Shown piece after piece: positions 1 through 6,504 of a stretch of DNA of 9,321 nucleotides. How positions within the stretch are numbered: position 1 is the first letter of the stretch; each line of letters starts with the position of its first letter. This DNA comes from Acidobacteriaceae bacterium (GTDB lineage: Bacteria; Acidobacteriota; Terriglobia; Terriglobales; SbA1): positions 1 to 9,321 of the forward strand of contig PMHI01000614.1 in NCBI GenBank assembly GCA_003156615.1, written 5' to 3'. Below the pieces are notes generated by a model. The model saw only the letters and a list, made by a program, of their open reading frames with translations, had not been told where the DNA came from and did no database searches. The translations under genes and the position numbers were made by a program.

Positions 1-2
1 AG

Positions 3-89
3 GAGTGGCAGAGCGCTGTGGCAGAGACGAACGCTGCGCTTCTGAAGGAGTGGGACGAACATCTAAACAACGCACACCCGCGTCAATGA
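3..89 (+). CDS. C-terminal end of an unidentified protein (partial)
   Basis: An open frame enters from the left edge and ends at TGA 87-89, giving 28 residues (ending HLNNAHPRQ). The composition is helix-forming and charged (AETNAALLKEWDEHL), unlike random translation, and the other two plus frames are less protein-like. Nothing identifies the family. It is convergent with the minus-strand membrane protein gene that ends at 184, with about 95 bp between the two stops and no clear terminator hairpin there. The call rests on amino-acid composition alone. Confidence 0.45.
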   Translation, partial: EWQSAVAETNAALLKEWDEHLNNAHPRQ

Positions 90-183
90 GAGCGAGAACA
101 GAAGAAAAGAGCCAGGCGTCATGCCAAGGTCGATGAGTGAAATTGCGATATTACGCCAACAATCTTTTTGAGATACCGTCAAC

Positions 184-828
184 TCAGCGGAAATCAATCC
201 CTCCGAGCAGCACCTTCAACAGCCTACTCAGTCTTCCTTGTCCAGCTTTTTCATGCTCGGCTTGCTCGGTCTCCAATTGTCGTAGTTTCTGCTCCAATGC
301 TAGAGTTTCAGCCGTCGTATGCAAGCCGATTGCGAGGCTGCGAACAAGATCAACAATCTTAACGTCGATCGTATACGAGTCGCTCGCGAGTCTGCTAAGA
401 ATATCAATAATCTCGCGGTCGATCTTGGACTGTTCTGCGTTGATCTGCCACTGGTGTCTAATCGATTGCCACACTATGTTCAGGAGCAAGAGTACGGCTC
501 CATAAAACACTCCGACCACAGCAACGGAAATTTGGTAAATCGCCCACCGGGTTACGGGGGCAGTGCGGCGGAGTTCGAGAATGAGCGTGAAGAGGTTGGT
601 CAGAATCAAAACAGGTGGCAGTTGCCAAGGCGATTGGGGAAAGCGCAGAAACCAGCCCCAAATCCTCTGAATTCGACTTGTTTCAGGTGTTAGATTAGGC
701 CGGTTCATGCGGATCAGGACAAGGTTGCTCACGATCAGCCCTAGTGTGCTGACAACCAGTGCTAACGTGGCAACGATCACTGCCACATTCACCCAATCCC
801 CAATTGTCATTTTACTTGTTATGCCCAT
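184..828 (-). CDS. Hypothetical membrane protein, three predicted helices and C-terminal coiled coil
   Basis: The frame encodes 214 residues. Three hydrophobic segments are visible: about residues 12-38 (long, rich in V, A and L), 70-86 and 96-120. A charged region of about 90 residues follows, with a Glu/Gln-rich stretch at 172-195 likely to form a coiled coil. No catalytic motif or known domain was recognised. It probably sits in the inner membrane with a soluble C-terminal tail. The start is uncertain: Met1 (828) and Met7 (810) both lack a good Shine-Dalgarno. The left end of the IS lies only about 44 bp upstream of the start, so the native promoter may have been displaced. Confidence 0.7.
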   Translation of the reverse strand: MGITSKMTIGDWVNVAVIVATLALVVSTLGLIVSNLVLIRMNRPNLTPETSRIQRIWGWFLRFPQSPWQLPPVLILTNLFTLILELRRTAPVTRWAIYQISVAVVGVFYGAVLLLLNIVWQSIRHQWQINAEQSKIDREIIDILSRLASDSYTIDVKIVDLVRSLAIGLHTTAETLALEQKLRQLETEQAEHEKAGQGRLSRLLKVLLGGIDFR

Positions 829-872
829 GGCGACAGTTTCGCACGTTTGTCAATTTTGGTAACGGGGCGGAG

Positions 873-921
873 TGTCGGTTCCGGAAATTCTGACCCCCTT
901 GATTCCGGAAATTCTGGCACG
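873..921 (+). repeat. IS21 left end, two terminal repeats
   Basis: Outer copy of TTCCGGAAATTCTG at 879-892 within the terminal inverted repeat starting TGTCGG at 873. Inner copy TTCCGGAAATTCTGGCACG at 903-921. These repeats are the expected IstA binding sites. The outer copy continues with ACCCC, where the inner copy and both right-end copies read GCACG. Confidence 0.88.
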
Positions 922-989
922 CCTAAGAACCACCAAAAGCGTTAGAAAACTCCCTATGCCCCGGCTGTGCCGGAGGTGGAGGGAGGAGG

Positions 990-2405
990 ATGTTGGCGAT
1001 GCTGAAACGACACGAAGTCGAGATTTTGCTGAAGGCTGGTCATGCGAAGACCGAGGTAGCGCGCTTGAGCGGCGTATCGTTGCGCTCGGTAAAACGCATC
1101 GCGGAAGAGAGACCGGTGGAGCATGTCGATGATGCCAGGGAGCGTGTTAAACGACAGATCGGCCGGCCCAGCACGGTCACGAATTTCCGGAAACAGGTGG
1201 TGGAGATCGTGCGGGAAACGCCGGATCTGGCGTCGCTGGAGATTCTGCGTCGAGTTAAGGAAAGCGGGTACCGAGGAGGCAAGACCGCGCTCTACGGGCT
1301 GGTGGCCTCGCTTCGCCCGAAACGGGTAAAGCCGCTGGTGCGCTTCGAAGGTCTTCCCGGAGAGTTCAGTCAGCACGATTTTGGGCAAGTGGAAGTGGAG
1401 TTCCGCAATGGTGCAAGCCAGCGGATTCACTTCTTCGCTTCCCGGTTGAAGTACTCGCGCTGGGTACGGGTGAGTTTGGTGGCGGATCAGGCGGTGGAAA
1501 GTTTGGTGCGCACGTTGGCCGAGCATCTGGCCAGCTGGGGCGGACGTCCGCTGCTGTGTGTGTTTGATCGACCGAAGACGATCGCTCTGAAGTGGCACAA
1601 GAACGGTGAGGTGACGGAATGGAATCCAATCTTCGCATACGCCACTCTGGAGCTGGGAGTGGGGGTGGAGTTGTGTTGGCCGTATCGAGCCCAGCAAAAA
1701 GGTAGTGTCGAAAACCTGGTGGGATTCGTAAAGTCTTCCTTCTTTAAAGTACGGCGGTTTCACGATGAGGAAGATCTTCGTCAGCAACTGCGCGATTGGC
1801 ATCGCGAGGTGAACGAGGAACGTCCCTGCCGGGCGACCGGAATCATTCCCGCCTTGCGCCTGGCGGAAGAAGCACCGCGACTGCGAGCGTTGAAAGTGCA
1901 ACCGGAGCAACTGGCTCTACGGATTCCGGTTTATGTCGGTCCCACGGGGACGGTGCTGCACGAGGGTCATGCGTATTCCATGCCGCCGGAGGCGATCAGC
2001 ATGCCGGCCACGATGTACTTGTATGAGAAACGAGTGCGCATTGTGGCGGCGCGGCATGAAGCGGAACATCCCCGAAAGTTCGGCGTGCAGGAAAGCTCCT
2101 CGTTGCCGGAGCACCGCGCGGCGATGGTGGCGGCGGTCTCGGGGAAACGCGGCAAGCGCTATCTGAAACGGCAGCAGTTGTTGGAACTGGGAGAGCCGGC
2201 AATTCGCTATCTCACCGAGATCGTGCACCGCCGACCACGGCAGTGGTTCGAGGATGTGGATCGGCTGCACCAGATTCTGCAGAGCCATGGTCCGGAAGTT
2301 CTGCGGCGCGCCATGGAAGAAGGACTGAAGCAGCAGATCTTTGGTGCGTTTTATGTCGAGAGATTACTCCCACCAGGGTTGAGCTTTTCGCAGGGGGTGC
2401 AATGA
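990..2405 (+). CDS. istA: IS21-family transposase IstA
   Basis: Encodes 471 residues, a usual length for IstA. It is the DDE recombinase that cuts and joins the IS ends together with IstB. A helix-turn-helix lies near residues 10-40 (AKTEVARLSGVSLRSVKRI). The retroviral-integrase-type core follows, with likely catalytic residues D130 (QHDFGQ), D193 (VFDRPKT) and E241 (KGSVENLVGFVK). A basic C-terminal region follows. D130 sits in HDFG where many members have DWG, a conservative variation. The ATG at 990 is preceded by a very strong Shine-Dalgarno (GGAGGGAGGAGG). The stop TGA overlaps a downstream ATG at 2402. Confidence 0.95.
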   Translation: MLAMLKRHEVEILLKAGHAKTEVARLSGVSLRSVKRIAEERPVEHVDDARERVKRQIGRPSTVTNFRKQVVEIVRETPDLASLEILRRVKESGYRGGKTALYGLVASLRPKRVKPLVRFEGLPGEFSQHDFGQVEVEFRNGASQRIHFFASRLKYSRWVRVSLVADQAVESLVRTLAEHLASWGGRPLLCVFDRPKTIALKWHKNGEVTEWNPIFAYATLELGVGVELCWPYRAQQKGSVENLVGFVKSSFFKVRRFHDEEDLRQQLRDWHREVNEERPCRATGIIPALRLAEEAPRLRALKVQPEQLALRIPVYVGPTGTVLHEGHAYSMPPEAISMPATMYLYEKRVRIVAARHEAEHPRKFGVQESSSLPEHRAAMVAAVSGKRGKRYLKRQQLLELGEPAIRYLTEIVHRRPRQWFEDVDRLHQILQSHGPEVLRRAMEEGLKQQIFGAFYVERLLPPGLSFSQGVQ

Positions 2406-2650
2406 AAAAAGACAAAACGGAGGATGCTAGGGGTCGACCGAGGTGGAGATCGTGGCTTGTAGGGGATCCTGGCGCGATATTTCCTGGTGGAGAACGGGGC
2501 ACAGGTGCAAAACAAGAAGAAGACCCTATCTACGAAGAAACTCTCTATGAGGTCTTTTTATTGTTGCTTTCCTCCTTAGCGGAGCCGGTCGCAGCGGCCC
2601 GCAGCGGTCAAGGGCGCGCCGTTTTCTGGCGCGGCGGAGCGCACCCTTGA
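2402..2650 (+). CDS. Small ORF in the istA-istB gap (82 codons, doubtful)
   Basis: An ATG at 2402 overlaps the istA stop as ATGA, the layout of translational coupling, and opens 82 codons ending at TGA 2648-2650. The product begins MKKDKTEDARGRPRWRSW, has a short hydrophobic stretch (YEVFLLLLSSLAEPVAAA) and a Gly/Arg-rich tail. I recognise no domain. Its 3' end lies inside the stem-loop at 2607-2651. It could be a small IS accessory protein, or only a spacer whose frame happens to be open; base composition does not decide. Confidence 0.25.
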   Translation: MKKDKTEDARGRPRWRSWLVGDPGAIFPGGERGTGAKQEEDPIYEETLYEVFLLLLSSLAEPVAAARSGQGRAVFWRGGAHP

Positions 2651-2739
2651 CGGCGAGGACCGATGCGAAAGAATCGGCGAGGGAGGAAAAGACCTGTTTT
2701 CAAGAATGCAAGATCAGAGTCACCACGGAGGCAGCAAGG
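2406..2739 (+). other. Long istA-istB intergenic spacer
   Basis: In many IS21 elements istA and istB abut or overlap; here about 334 bp separates the istA stop from the probable istB start at 2740. The stretch holds the doubtful 82-codon frame, a purine-rich run (AAACAAGAAGAAGACC, near 2510-2525), a T-rich run (near 2556-2575), and the stem-loop at 2607-2651. The istB Shine-Dalgarno GGAG is at 2727-2730. The istB frame stays open upstream to an ATG at 2647, which would add 31 residues. That start lacks a ribosome site and lies within the hairpin. Confidence 0.6.
2607..2651 (+). promoter_or_regulatory. Strong stem-loop upstream of istB
   Basis: Outer arms GTCAAGGG (2607-2614) and CCCTTGAC (2644-2651) are perfectly complementary. 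Inner arms CGCGCC (2615-2620) and GGCGCG (2628-2633) pair around a 7-base loop, with an asymmetric bulge at 2634-2643. No T-run follows, so it is not a standard intrinsic terminator. It may stabilise mRNA, lower istB expression relative to istA, or be a structural relic. The structure is seen directly; its function is inferred. Confidence 0.55.
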
Positions 2740-3717
2740 ATGAGTAAGAATGCGAGTAATCCCACCCCAGGCCTGAACTCGAAAACGCCGAAGCTCTCGG
2801 AAGGGCAAATGGAGTTGCTGTTTCGGCGGTTGAACCTGGCGCACACCCGTCGGATCTACCGAGACGTGGCCGATCGAGCGGAAAAAGAAAACTGGAGCTA
2901 TCGCGATTTTCTGGCTCTGCTGCTGGCCGAAGAAGTGGCACATCGCACTCAAACCCGGTTGCAGCGTTGTACCCGCCAAGCTCACTTCCCCTTCTTCAAG
3001 ACCATTGATGAGTTCGACTTCAGTCTGCAGACGACACTGCGTCAGTCTCTGCTCGGTTCCTACCTGGGACCGGATTTCGTCACCCAAGGCCGCTCGCTGA
3101 TTCTCTACGGCAAGGCCGGCCGCGGGAAAACTCACCTGGCCGTCGCCATCGGCTATCGCGCTATCCAGAATGGCTTTGAGACTTTGTGTACGACTGCCGC
3201 AGAACTCGTGGAAGAGCTTTCCAATGCCAGCAAAAAGGGATGCTTGCGGGAATCCTTGCTAACCTACACCCATCCTCACGTTTTGATCGTCGATGAAGTT
3301 GGTTACTTAACCTACGGTCCCGATGCCGCCAATGTCTTGTTTCATGTCGTCAACGATCGCCACCTGAGAAAACGACCCATGATCTTTACTACCAATAAAT
3401 CGCTCAGCGATTGGGGAAAGGTATTGCATGATGACGACCTGGCCACCGCTATCCTGGATCGCATCCTCGAACGCGGACGCCTTATCCAACTCGATGGGCC
3501 CTCGGGCCGCACCCGTCACTTGAACTTAGAAGAGGTCTTGCCGGATCCAGCAGAACGTGCCAGAATTTCCGGAATTCGCGTGCCAGAATTTCCGGAACCC
3601 ACAGAGGCATCACGTCGCGACACGCCGCAAACACTACGCGCCAACCGTAATAACCAGGATCGAATTCACTGCGTTCGGACGCTGTTTCGGCTGCGTTCCC
3701 CTGTACTTTTGTTTTGA
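2740..3717 (+). CDS. istB: IS21-family helper ATPase IstB (C-terminus extended into flanking DNA)
   Basis: AAA+ ATPase that assembles on target DNA and activates IstA. With the ATG at 2740 (Shine-Dalgarno GGAG at 2727-2730) it has 325 residues, against roughly 250-270 in typical IstB. Visible motifs: N-terminal IstB helical domain (21-75), Walker A GKAGRGKT (124-131), Walker B VLIVDEVG (181-188), sensor-1 TTNK (217-220) and the arginine-containing DRILERGR (240-247). The conserved domain ends near residue 265. The frame then translates the IS right terminal repeats, and residues 289-325 come from DNA outside the element. The extra tail is probably unimportant. The insertion point therefore decides this protein's C-terminus. 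Confidence 0.93.
   Translation: MSKNASNPTPGLNSKTPKLSEGQMELLFRRLNLAHTRRIYRDVADRAEKENWSYRDFLALLLAEEVAHRTQTRLQRCTRQAHFPFFKTIDEFDFSLQTTLRQSLLGSYLGPDFVTQGRSLILYGKAGRGKTHLAVAIGYRAIQNGFETLCTTAAELVEELSNASKKGCLRESLLTYTHPHVLIVDEVGYLTYGPDAANVLFHVVNDRHLRKRPMIFTTNKSLSDWGKVLHDDDLATAILDRILERGRLIQLDGPSGRTRHLNLEEVLPDPAERARISGIRVPEFPEPTEASRRDTPQTLRANRNNQDRIHCVRTLFRLRSPVLLF
3556..3603 (-). repeat. IS21 right end, two terminal repeats
   Basis: Two copies of CGTGCCAGAATTTCCGGAA, at 3556-3574 and 3579-3597, are the reverse complement of the left-end repeats. The element ends with ACA at 3601-3603. The istB reading frame runs straight through both repeats without a stop. Confidence 0.88.
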
Positions 3718-3718
3718 T
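3604..3718 (-). pseudogene. Probable N-terminal stub of an MFS transporter
   Basis: Read on the minus strand, the DNA abutting the right IS end encodes a short polar leader followed by SEFDPGYYGWRVVFAAC. This resembles the start of many major facilitator transporters, where YYGWRVV(x)AA opens the first transmembrane helix. The leader begins at ATC (3718-3716) rather than ATG, with an in-frame stop 15 bases upstream and no other start before the motif, so the start has mutated or this is a relic. After FAAC the sequence (RDVMP) departs from the family and runs into the IS. No matching transporter sequence exists left of the IS. A short motif supports the call, so identification is moderate. 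Confidence 0.42.
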
Positions 3719-3981
3719 GGCGAGGGGCCAGGTTCACCTTTTCCTTCCAATGCCAACACTTCTGCGGACAGTTTTGCTGGAAGTCGAACGTTACACGGAT
3801 TGCCCGACGACCACGTCTAATCTTTTTCTAGTATTGCTGCGATTCAGCGATCGCAAGTAAGGTTCTCGCATTCAGAATCGCCTGTCGGATAAAGAGGAGA
3901 ACCGTCTTCTAACAGGCAAAGCGCGGCAAGTTCAGCTTGTGAATGATTCGATTTATAGTTCACGTCAAAGAACCGTACACC
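3719..3981. other. Intergenic region upstream of the MetE-like gene
   Basis: No convincing gene is seen on either strand. A weak stem GCCTGT (3880-3885) with ACAGGC (3912-3917) lies about 65 bp before the start codon, and a TATAGT hexamer at 3955-3960 could serve as a -10 box, with only a poor -35 (TTCAGC, 17 bases upstream). I could not match any known S-adenosylmethionine or cobalamin riboswitch here. Confidence 0.3.
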
Positions 3982-5046
3982 ATGCCGATCCCGACCGAAC
4001 CCATTGGCAGCATACCCCGTCCTCCGGAGTTGTTGACAGCGATGCGGGCTCATTTTGCCCGGCAGATATCAGACGAGCATCTCCGTGCGGCAGAAGAATC
4101 GGCCCTACGCGATACGATAAGCCACTTGGAAGCAACCGACTCGCCCGTCATAACGGATGGTGAGCAGAGCAAGCCGAGCTTTGCTACCTACCCGCTTCTG
4201 GGCTTGGAGAATCTCGCTACAGATGGCGTCACTATTCCGTTTGCTGATGGTCACGCCCGGCAGTTGCCAAGATTGACAAGAGGCCCGTTCCGCTATGGCG
4301 TCCATGCTGTGACCTACCTTAGGGCCGCTCAGCGATACGCTCACCGGCCAGTGAAACAAGCTGTGATTTCGGCATCGGCGTTGAGCCTGCTCTATCCCCA
4401 AAGTGGTTTAGACGGATATACGCGCGACGCGTTCCTGGAAGACCTGGTTCGGGATGCAGCGAGGGATATTCGTGAGTGTTTAGAATCCAAGGCGGCCTGC
4501 GTGCAAATCGACTTCACGGAAGGACGCTTGGCCCTTAAGCTCGATCGATCCGGCGGGCTGTTGGAATCGTTTATCGAACTGAACAACCGCGTTCTCGATA
4601 GCTTTTCAGCTGCCGAGCGCCAGAAGATAGGAGTGCACACTTGTCCCGGTGGCGATCACGACTCCACGCATAGCGCCGACGTGGATTACACGGGTTTACT
4701 GCCCGGATTGTTTCGCCTGAAGGTCGGTCGCTTCTATGTTCAGTTGGCCAGCGAAGCGGACCGTCGTCGTGTGCTAACGACGATTCGAAACCTGCTCAAG
4801 CCCGGTCAGATGCTATTCGTTGGTGTCACGGATCCGATCAATCCCAGAGTGGAGAGCCCCGAGGAAGTACGTGAACGCGTTCTTGAAGCCGCTGAGCTAA
4901 TCCCAATCGAATCGCTAGGAACAACGGATGACTGCGGCTTCTCGCCCTTTGCCGATGACACGTCCACGTCGCGGGACACAGCCTTCGCGAAGATAAGGAA
5001 CCGCGTCGAGGGGACAGCAATGGCAGGGAAGATTCTTGGAGTTTAG
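3982..5046 (+). CDS. Core-MetE-type cobalamin-independent methionine synthase-like enzyme
   Basis: Encodes 354 residues from ATG 3982, chosen because MPIPTEPIGSIPRP is the characteristic N-terminus of this family; an in-frame ATG at 3943 would add 13 atypical residues. The length equals the catalytic C-terminal half of MetE only, as in archaeal/short bacterial 'core MetE' proteins lacking the folate-binding N-terminal domain. Zinc ligands can be assigned as H219 and C221 (GVHTCPGGD), E258 (QLASEAD) and C318 (TDDCGFSP). The IDFTEGRLALKLD stretch (176-188) lines the active site in relatives. The expected reaction is methyl transfer to homocysteine, or a related thiol in paralogues. The donor cannot be told from sequence; short forms may use a corrinoid protein or another donor. 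No met genes adjoin it. Cytoplasmic. Confidence 0.88.
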   Translation: MPIPTEPIGSIPRPPELLTAMRAHFARQISDEHLRAAEESALRDTISHLEATDSPVITDGEQSKPSFATYPLLGLENLATDGVTIPFADGHARQLPRLTRGPFRYGVHAVTYLRAAQRYAHRPVKQAVISASALSLLYPQSGLDGYTRDAFLEDLVRDAARDIRECLESKAACVQIDFTEGRLALKLDRSGGLLESFIELNNRVLDSFSAAERQKIGVHTCPGGDHDSTHSADVDYTGLLPGLFRLKVGRFYVQLASEADRRRVLTTIRNLLKPGQMLFVGVTDPINPRVESPEEVRERVLEAAELIPIESLGTTDDCGFSPFADDTSTSRDTAFAKIRNRVEGTAMAGKILGV

Positions 5047-5209
5047 GAATCAAAAGGAACAAGCCTCATGGCCCACATTCAAGTATGGGCTAGCGACGTG
5101 GGCACCGACCGACGCGGATCTATATCGTGAGAATGGAAAACGGCTTGCCGACGAAGGCTACATCCAGTCGACCGCACACTTACCTAGCACACAGAAAGAG
5201 TGTGCCTAG
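5036..5209 (+). CDS. Possible small ORF overlapping the MetE-like gene end (doubtful)
   Basis: A frame with possible TTG start at 5036 overlaps the end of the previous gene and runs 57 codons to TAG 5207-5209. It includes KYGLATWAPTDADLYRENGK, protein-like in composition. There is no family match, no ATG in frame and no clear ribosome site. Its end falls in the hairpin at 5184-5209. It may be a gene remnant or chance. Confidence 0.2.
   Translation: MEFRNQKEQASWPTFKYGLATWAPTDADLYRENGKRLADEGYIQSTAHLPSTQKECA
5184..5209 (+). terminator. Hairpin between the MetE-like and transglutaminase genes
   Basis: Arms CTAG-CACAC (5184-5192) and GTGTG-C-CTAG (5200-5209) pair with one bulged C around a 7-base A-rich loop. 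No T-run follows, so it is at best a weak or factor-assisted terminator. It suggests the two plus-strand genes are not one simple operon. Confidence 0.35.
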
Positions 5210-5284
5210 TCCTCACCGAAACGCGGTACGCCGTCCGGAGCGTAGGACAAACCGGCACCGAACGCAGTTTTCAGGGGGGAGCTT

Positions 5285-6376
5285 ATGAATCGGCGCAACT
5301 TTCTCCAATCGAGCGGCGCAATCTGCGCTGGTTTGGCAGTCACACAATCAATGCCAGTCTTCGCTAATGCGTTACAGTCGGCCGGCAGGTGGCGGACCTT
5401 CGAGGTAACCACAAGCGTAGAAGTGATGAAGCCAAGTGGAGTGACTCACATCTGGCTGCCGGCGGCGCTGATCCGTGAGACGCCATTTCAGCTGACTCAG
5501 GCCAACCGGTTCAGGGCTGAGGGCGGAGCGGCTAAGTTCAGCAAGGACAAGCCGAACGCACTTGGCATCGTGTCGGCGACTTACCCCGCTAATGCGAAGC
5601 CCGTCCTGACGCTGACCAGCCAGGTTTCGCTGAAGAACTACGCCGTCGATCTCTCGGTGCCTGGCAGAGCGCCGCACGTTTCAAAAGAAGAGCTCGACTA
5701 TTTTCTTCAGCCCAGCCGTTATGTGCCTACCGACGGCATTGTAAGAGAGACCGCTCTCAAGGCGACTGCCGGCAGGACCACTGACGAGGAAAAGGCTCGC
5801 GCTATTTACGACTGGGTCGTAGACAACACCTTCCGCGATCCGAAGGTCCGCGGCTGCGGGCGCGGAGACATCCGGTTCATGCTGGAGTCGGGCGATATGG
5901 GCGGAAAATGTGCCGACTTGAATGCTCTCTACGTTGGCCTGGCACGCTCCGTAGGCCTGCCGGCGCGACATGTTTATGGTTTGCGGATTGTCAAATCGGA
6001 CTTGGGCTACAGAAGCCTTGGGGTAGCGACGGACAAAGCCACCAAGGGCCAGCACTGCCGCGTGGAGGTATATCTTCGTGAACACGGTTGGGTTCCGGTG
6101 GACCCGGCTGATGTACGCAAGGTAGTTCTCGAAGAGCCACCTGGAAATCGTCCGCTAGACGACGAGATAGTGTCGAAGGCGCGCAAGCGCTTGTTTGGCT
6201 CATGGGAGATGAATTGGATGGCATACAACTACGCTCCCGACGTAGAGCTGCCAGGGTCCGCCAAACAGCCGCTGGTGTATTTCATGTATCCGCAGGCGGA
6301 AACGGCAGAGGGACGAGTGGATCCATTCGATCCGGAGAACTTCAGGTACGAAATCACGGTAAAGGAGATGAGTTAG
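5285..6376 (+). CDS. Tat-exported transglutaminase-like domain protein
   Basis: Encodes 363 residues. The N-terminus MNRRNFLQSSGAICAGLAVT has the twin-arginine motif (RRNFLQ) and a short hydrophobic segment with likely cleavage after VFANA (about residue 29), pointing to export of a folded protein. A beta-rich N-terminal region (35-125) precedes a transglutaminase-like (papain-fold) core. The triad can be placed as C209 (GGKCADLNALYVGLARSVGLPARHVYG region), H257 (GQHCRVEVYL) and D273 (GWVPVDPAD). Bacterial members are usually peptidases or amide hydrolases rather than cross-linking enzymes; the substrate is unknown. The Shine-Dalgarno AGGGGGGA (5273-5280) sits 4 bases before ATG, supporting this start. 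The gene looks intact and stands alone. Confidence 0.9.
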   Translation: MNRRNFLQSSGAICAGLAVTQSMPVFANALQSAGRWRTFEVTTSVEVMKPSGVTHIWLPAALIRETPFQLTQANRFRAEGGAAKFSKDKPNALGIVSATYPANAKPVLTLTSQVSLKNYAVDLSVPGRAPHVSKEELDYFLQPSRYVPTDGIVRETALKATAGRTTDEEKARAIYDWVVDNTFRDPKVRGCGRGDIRFMLESGDMGGKCADLNALYVGLARSVGLPARHVYGLRIVKSDLGYRSLGVATDKATKGQHCRVEVYLREHGWVPVDPADVRKVVLEEPPGNRPLDDEIVSKARKRLFGSWEMNWMAYNYAPDVELPGSAKQPLVYFMYPQAETAEGRVDPFDPENFRYEITVKEMS

Positions 6377-6504
6377 CTATAGCTCCACCTCGTCAAACTC
6401 AACGCTCAAGCCGCTTCATAGTCCTGAATCCGTTCTGTAAGGCATTCATGCGGAAGCGTCCGGGCCTTGCGCTGCTGAAGCTGTTCCTTGGGAGGAAATG
6501 TGAG
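6377..6504. other. Convergent intergenic region
   Basis: This 128-bp gap lies between the ends of the transglutaminase gene and the MCE-OmpA pseudogene. A 10-base palindrome AGCTATAGCT (6375-6384) overlaps the upstream stop region. No convincing intrinsic terminator or gene is seen. Confidence 0.4.

Larger units (their letters stand above)
873..3603 (+). mobile_element. Complete IS21-family insertion sequence (2731 bp)
   Basis: Contains istA and istB in the usual order, bounded by inverted ends that begin TGT and finish ACA. Left end TGTCGGTTCCGGAAATTCTG and right end (reverse complement) TGTGGGTTCCGGAAATTCTG differ at one position. Each end carries a second internal copy of the TTCCGGAAATTCTG core, the multiple terminal repeats known for the IS21 family. 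Flanks share only GAG (870-872 and 3604-3606), whereas the family normally makes 4-8 bp target duplications, so the copy may have recombined or suffered a neighbouring deletion. Both transposition proteins look intact, so it may still be mobile. Confidence 0.93.

Noticed and set aside
954..1910. 318-codon open frame on the minus strand
   Set aside because: It lies antisense to the certain istA gene, has a composition rich in H, Q and R as expected for a shadow frame, and shows no domain.
2208..2502. Minus-strand frame at the end of istA
   Set aside because: Antisense to istA and the spacer, Pro/Ser/Arg-rich shadow composition.
3557..3820. 87-codon plus-strand frame crossing the IS right end
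   Set aside because: Begins inside the terminal repeats and translates repeat plus flanking DNA; composition is not protein-like.
3719..3981. Possible SAM or cobalamin riboswitch before the MetE-like gene
   Set aside because: No conserved core sequence of these riboswitches was found; only one weak six-base stem is visible.
5133..5288. 51-codon ATG frame before the transglutaminase gene
   Set aside because: Very rich in Arg, Ser, Pro and His, no ribosome site, overlaps the true gene start; typical non-coding translation.
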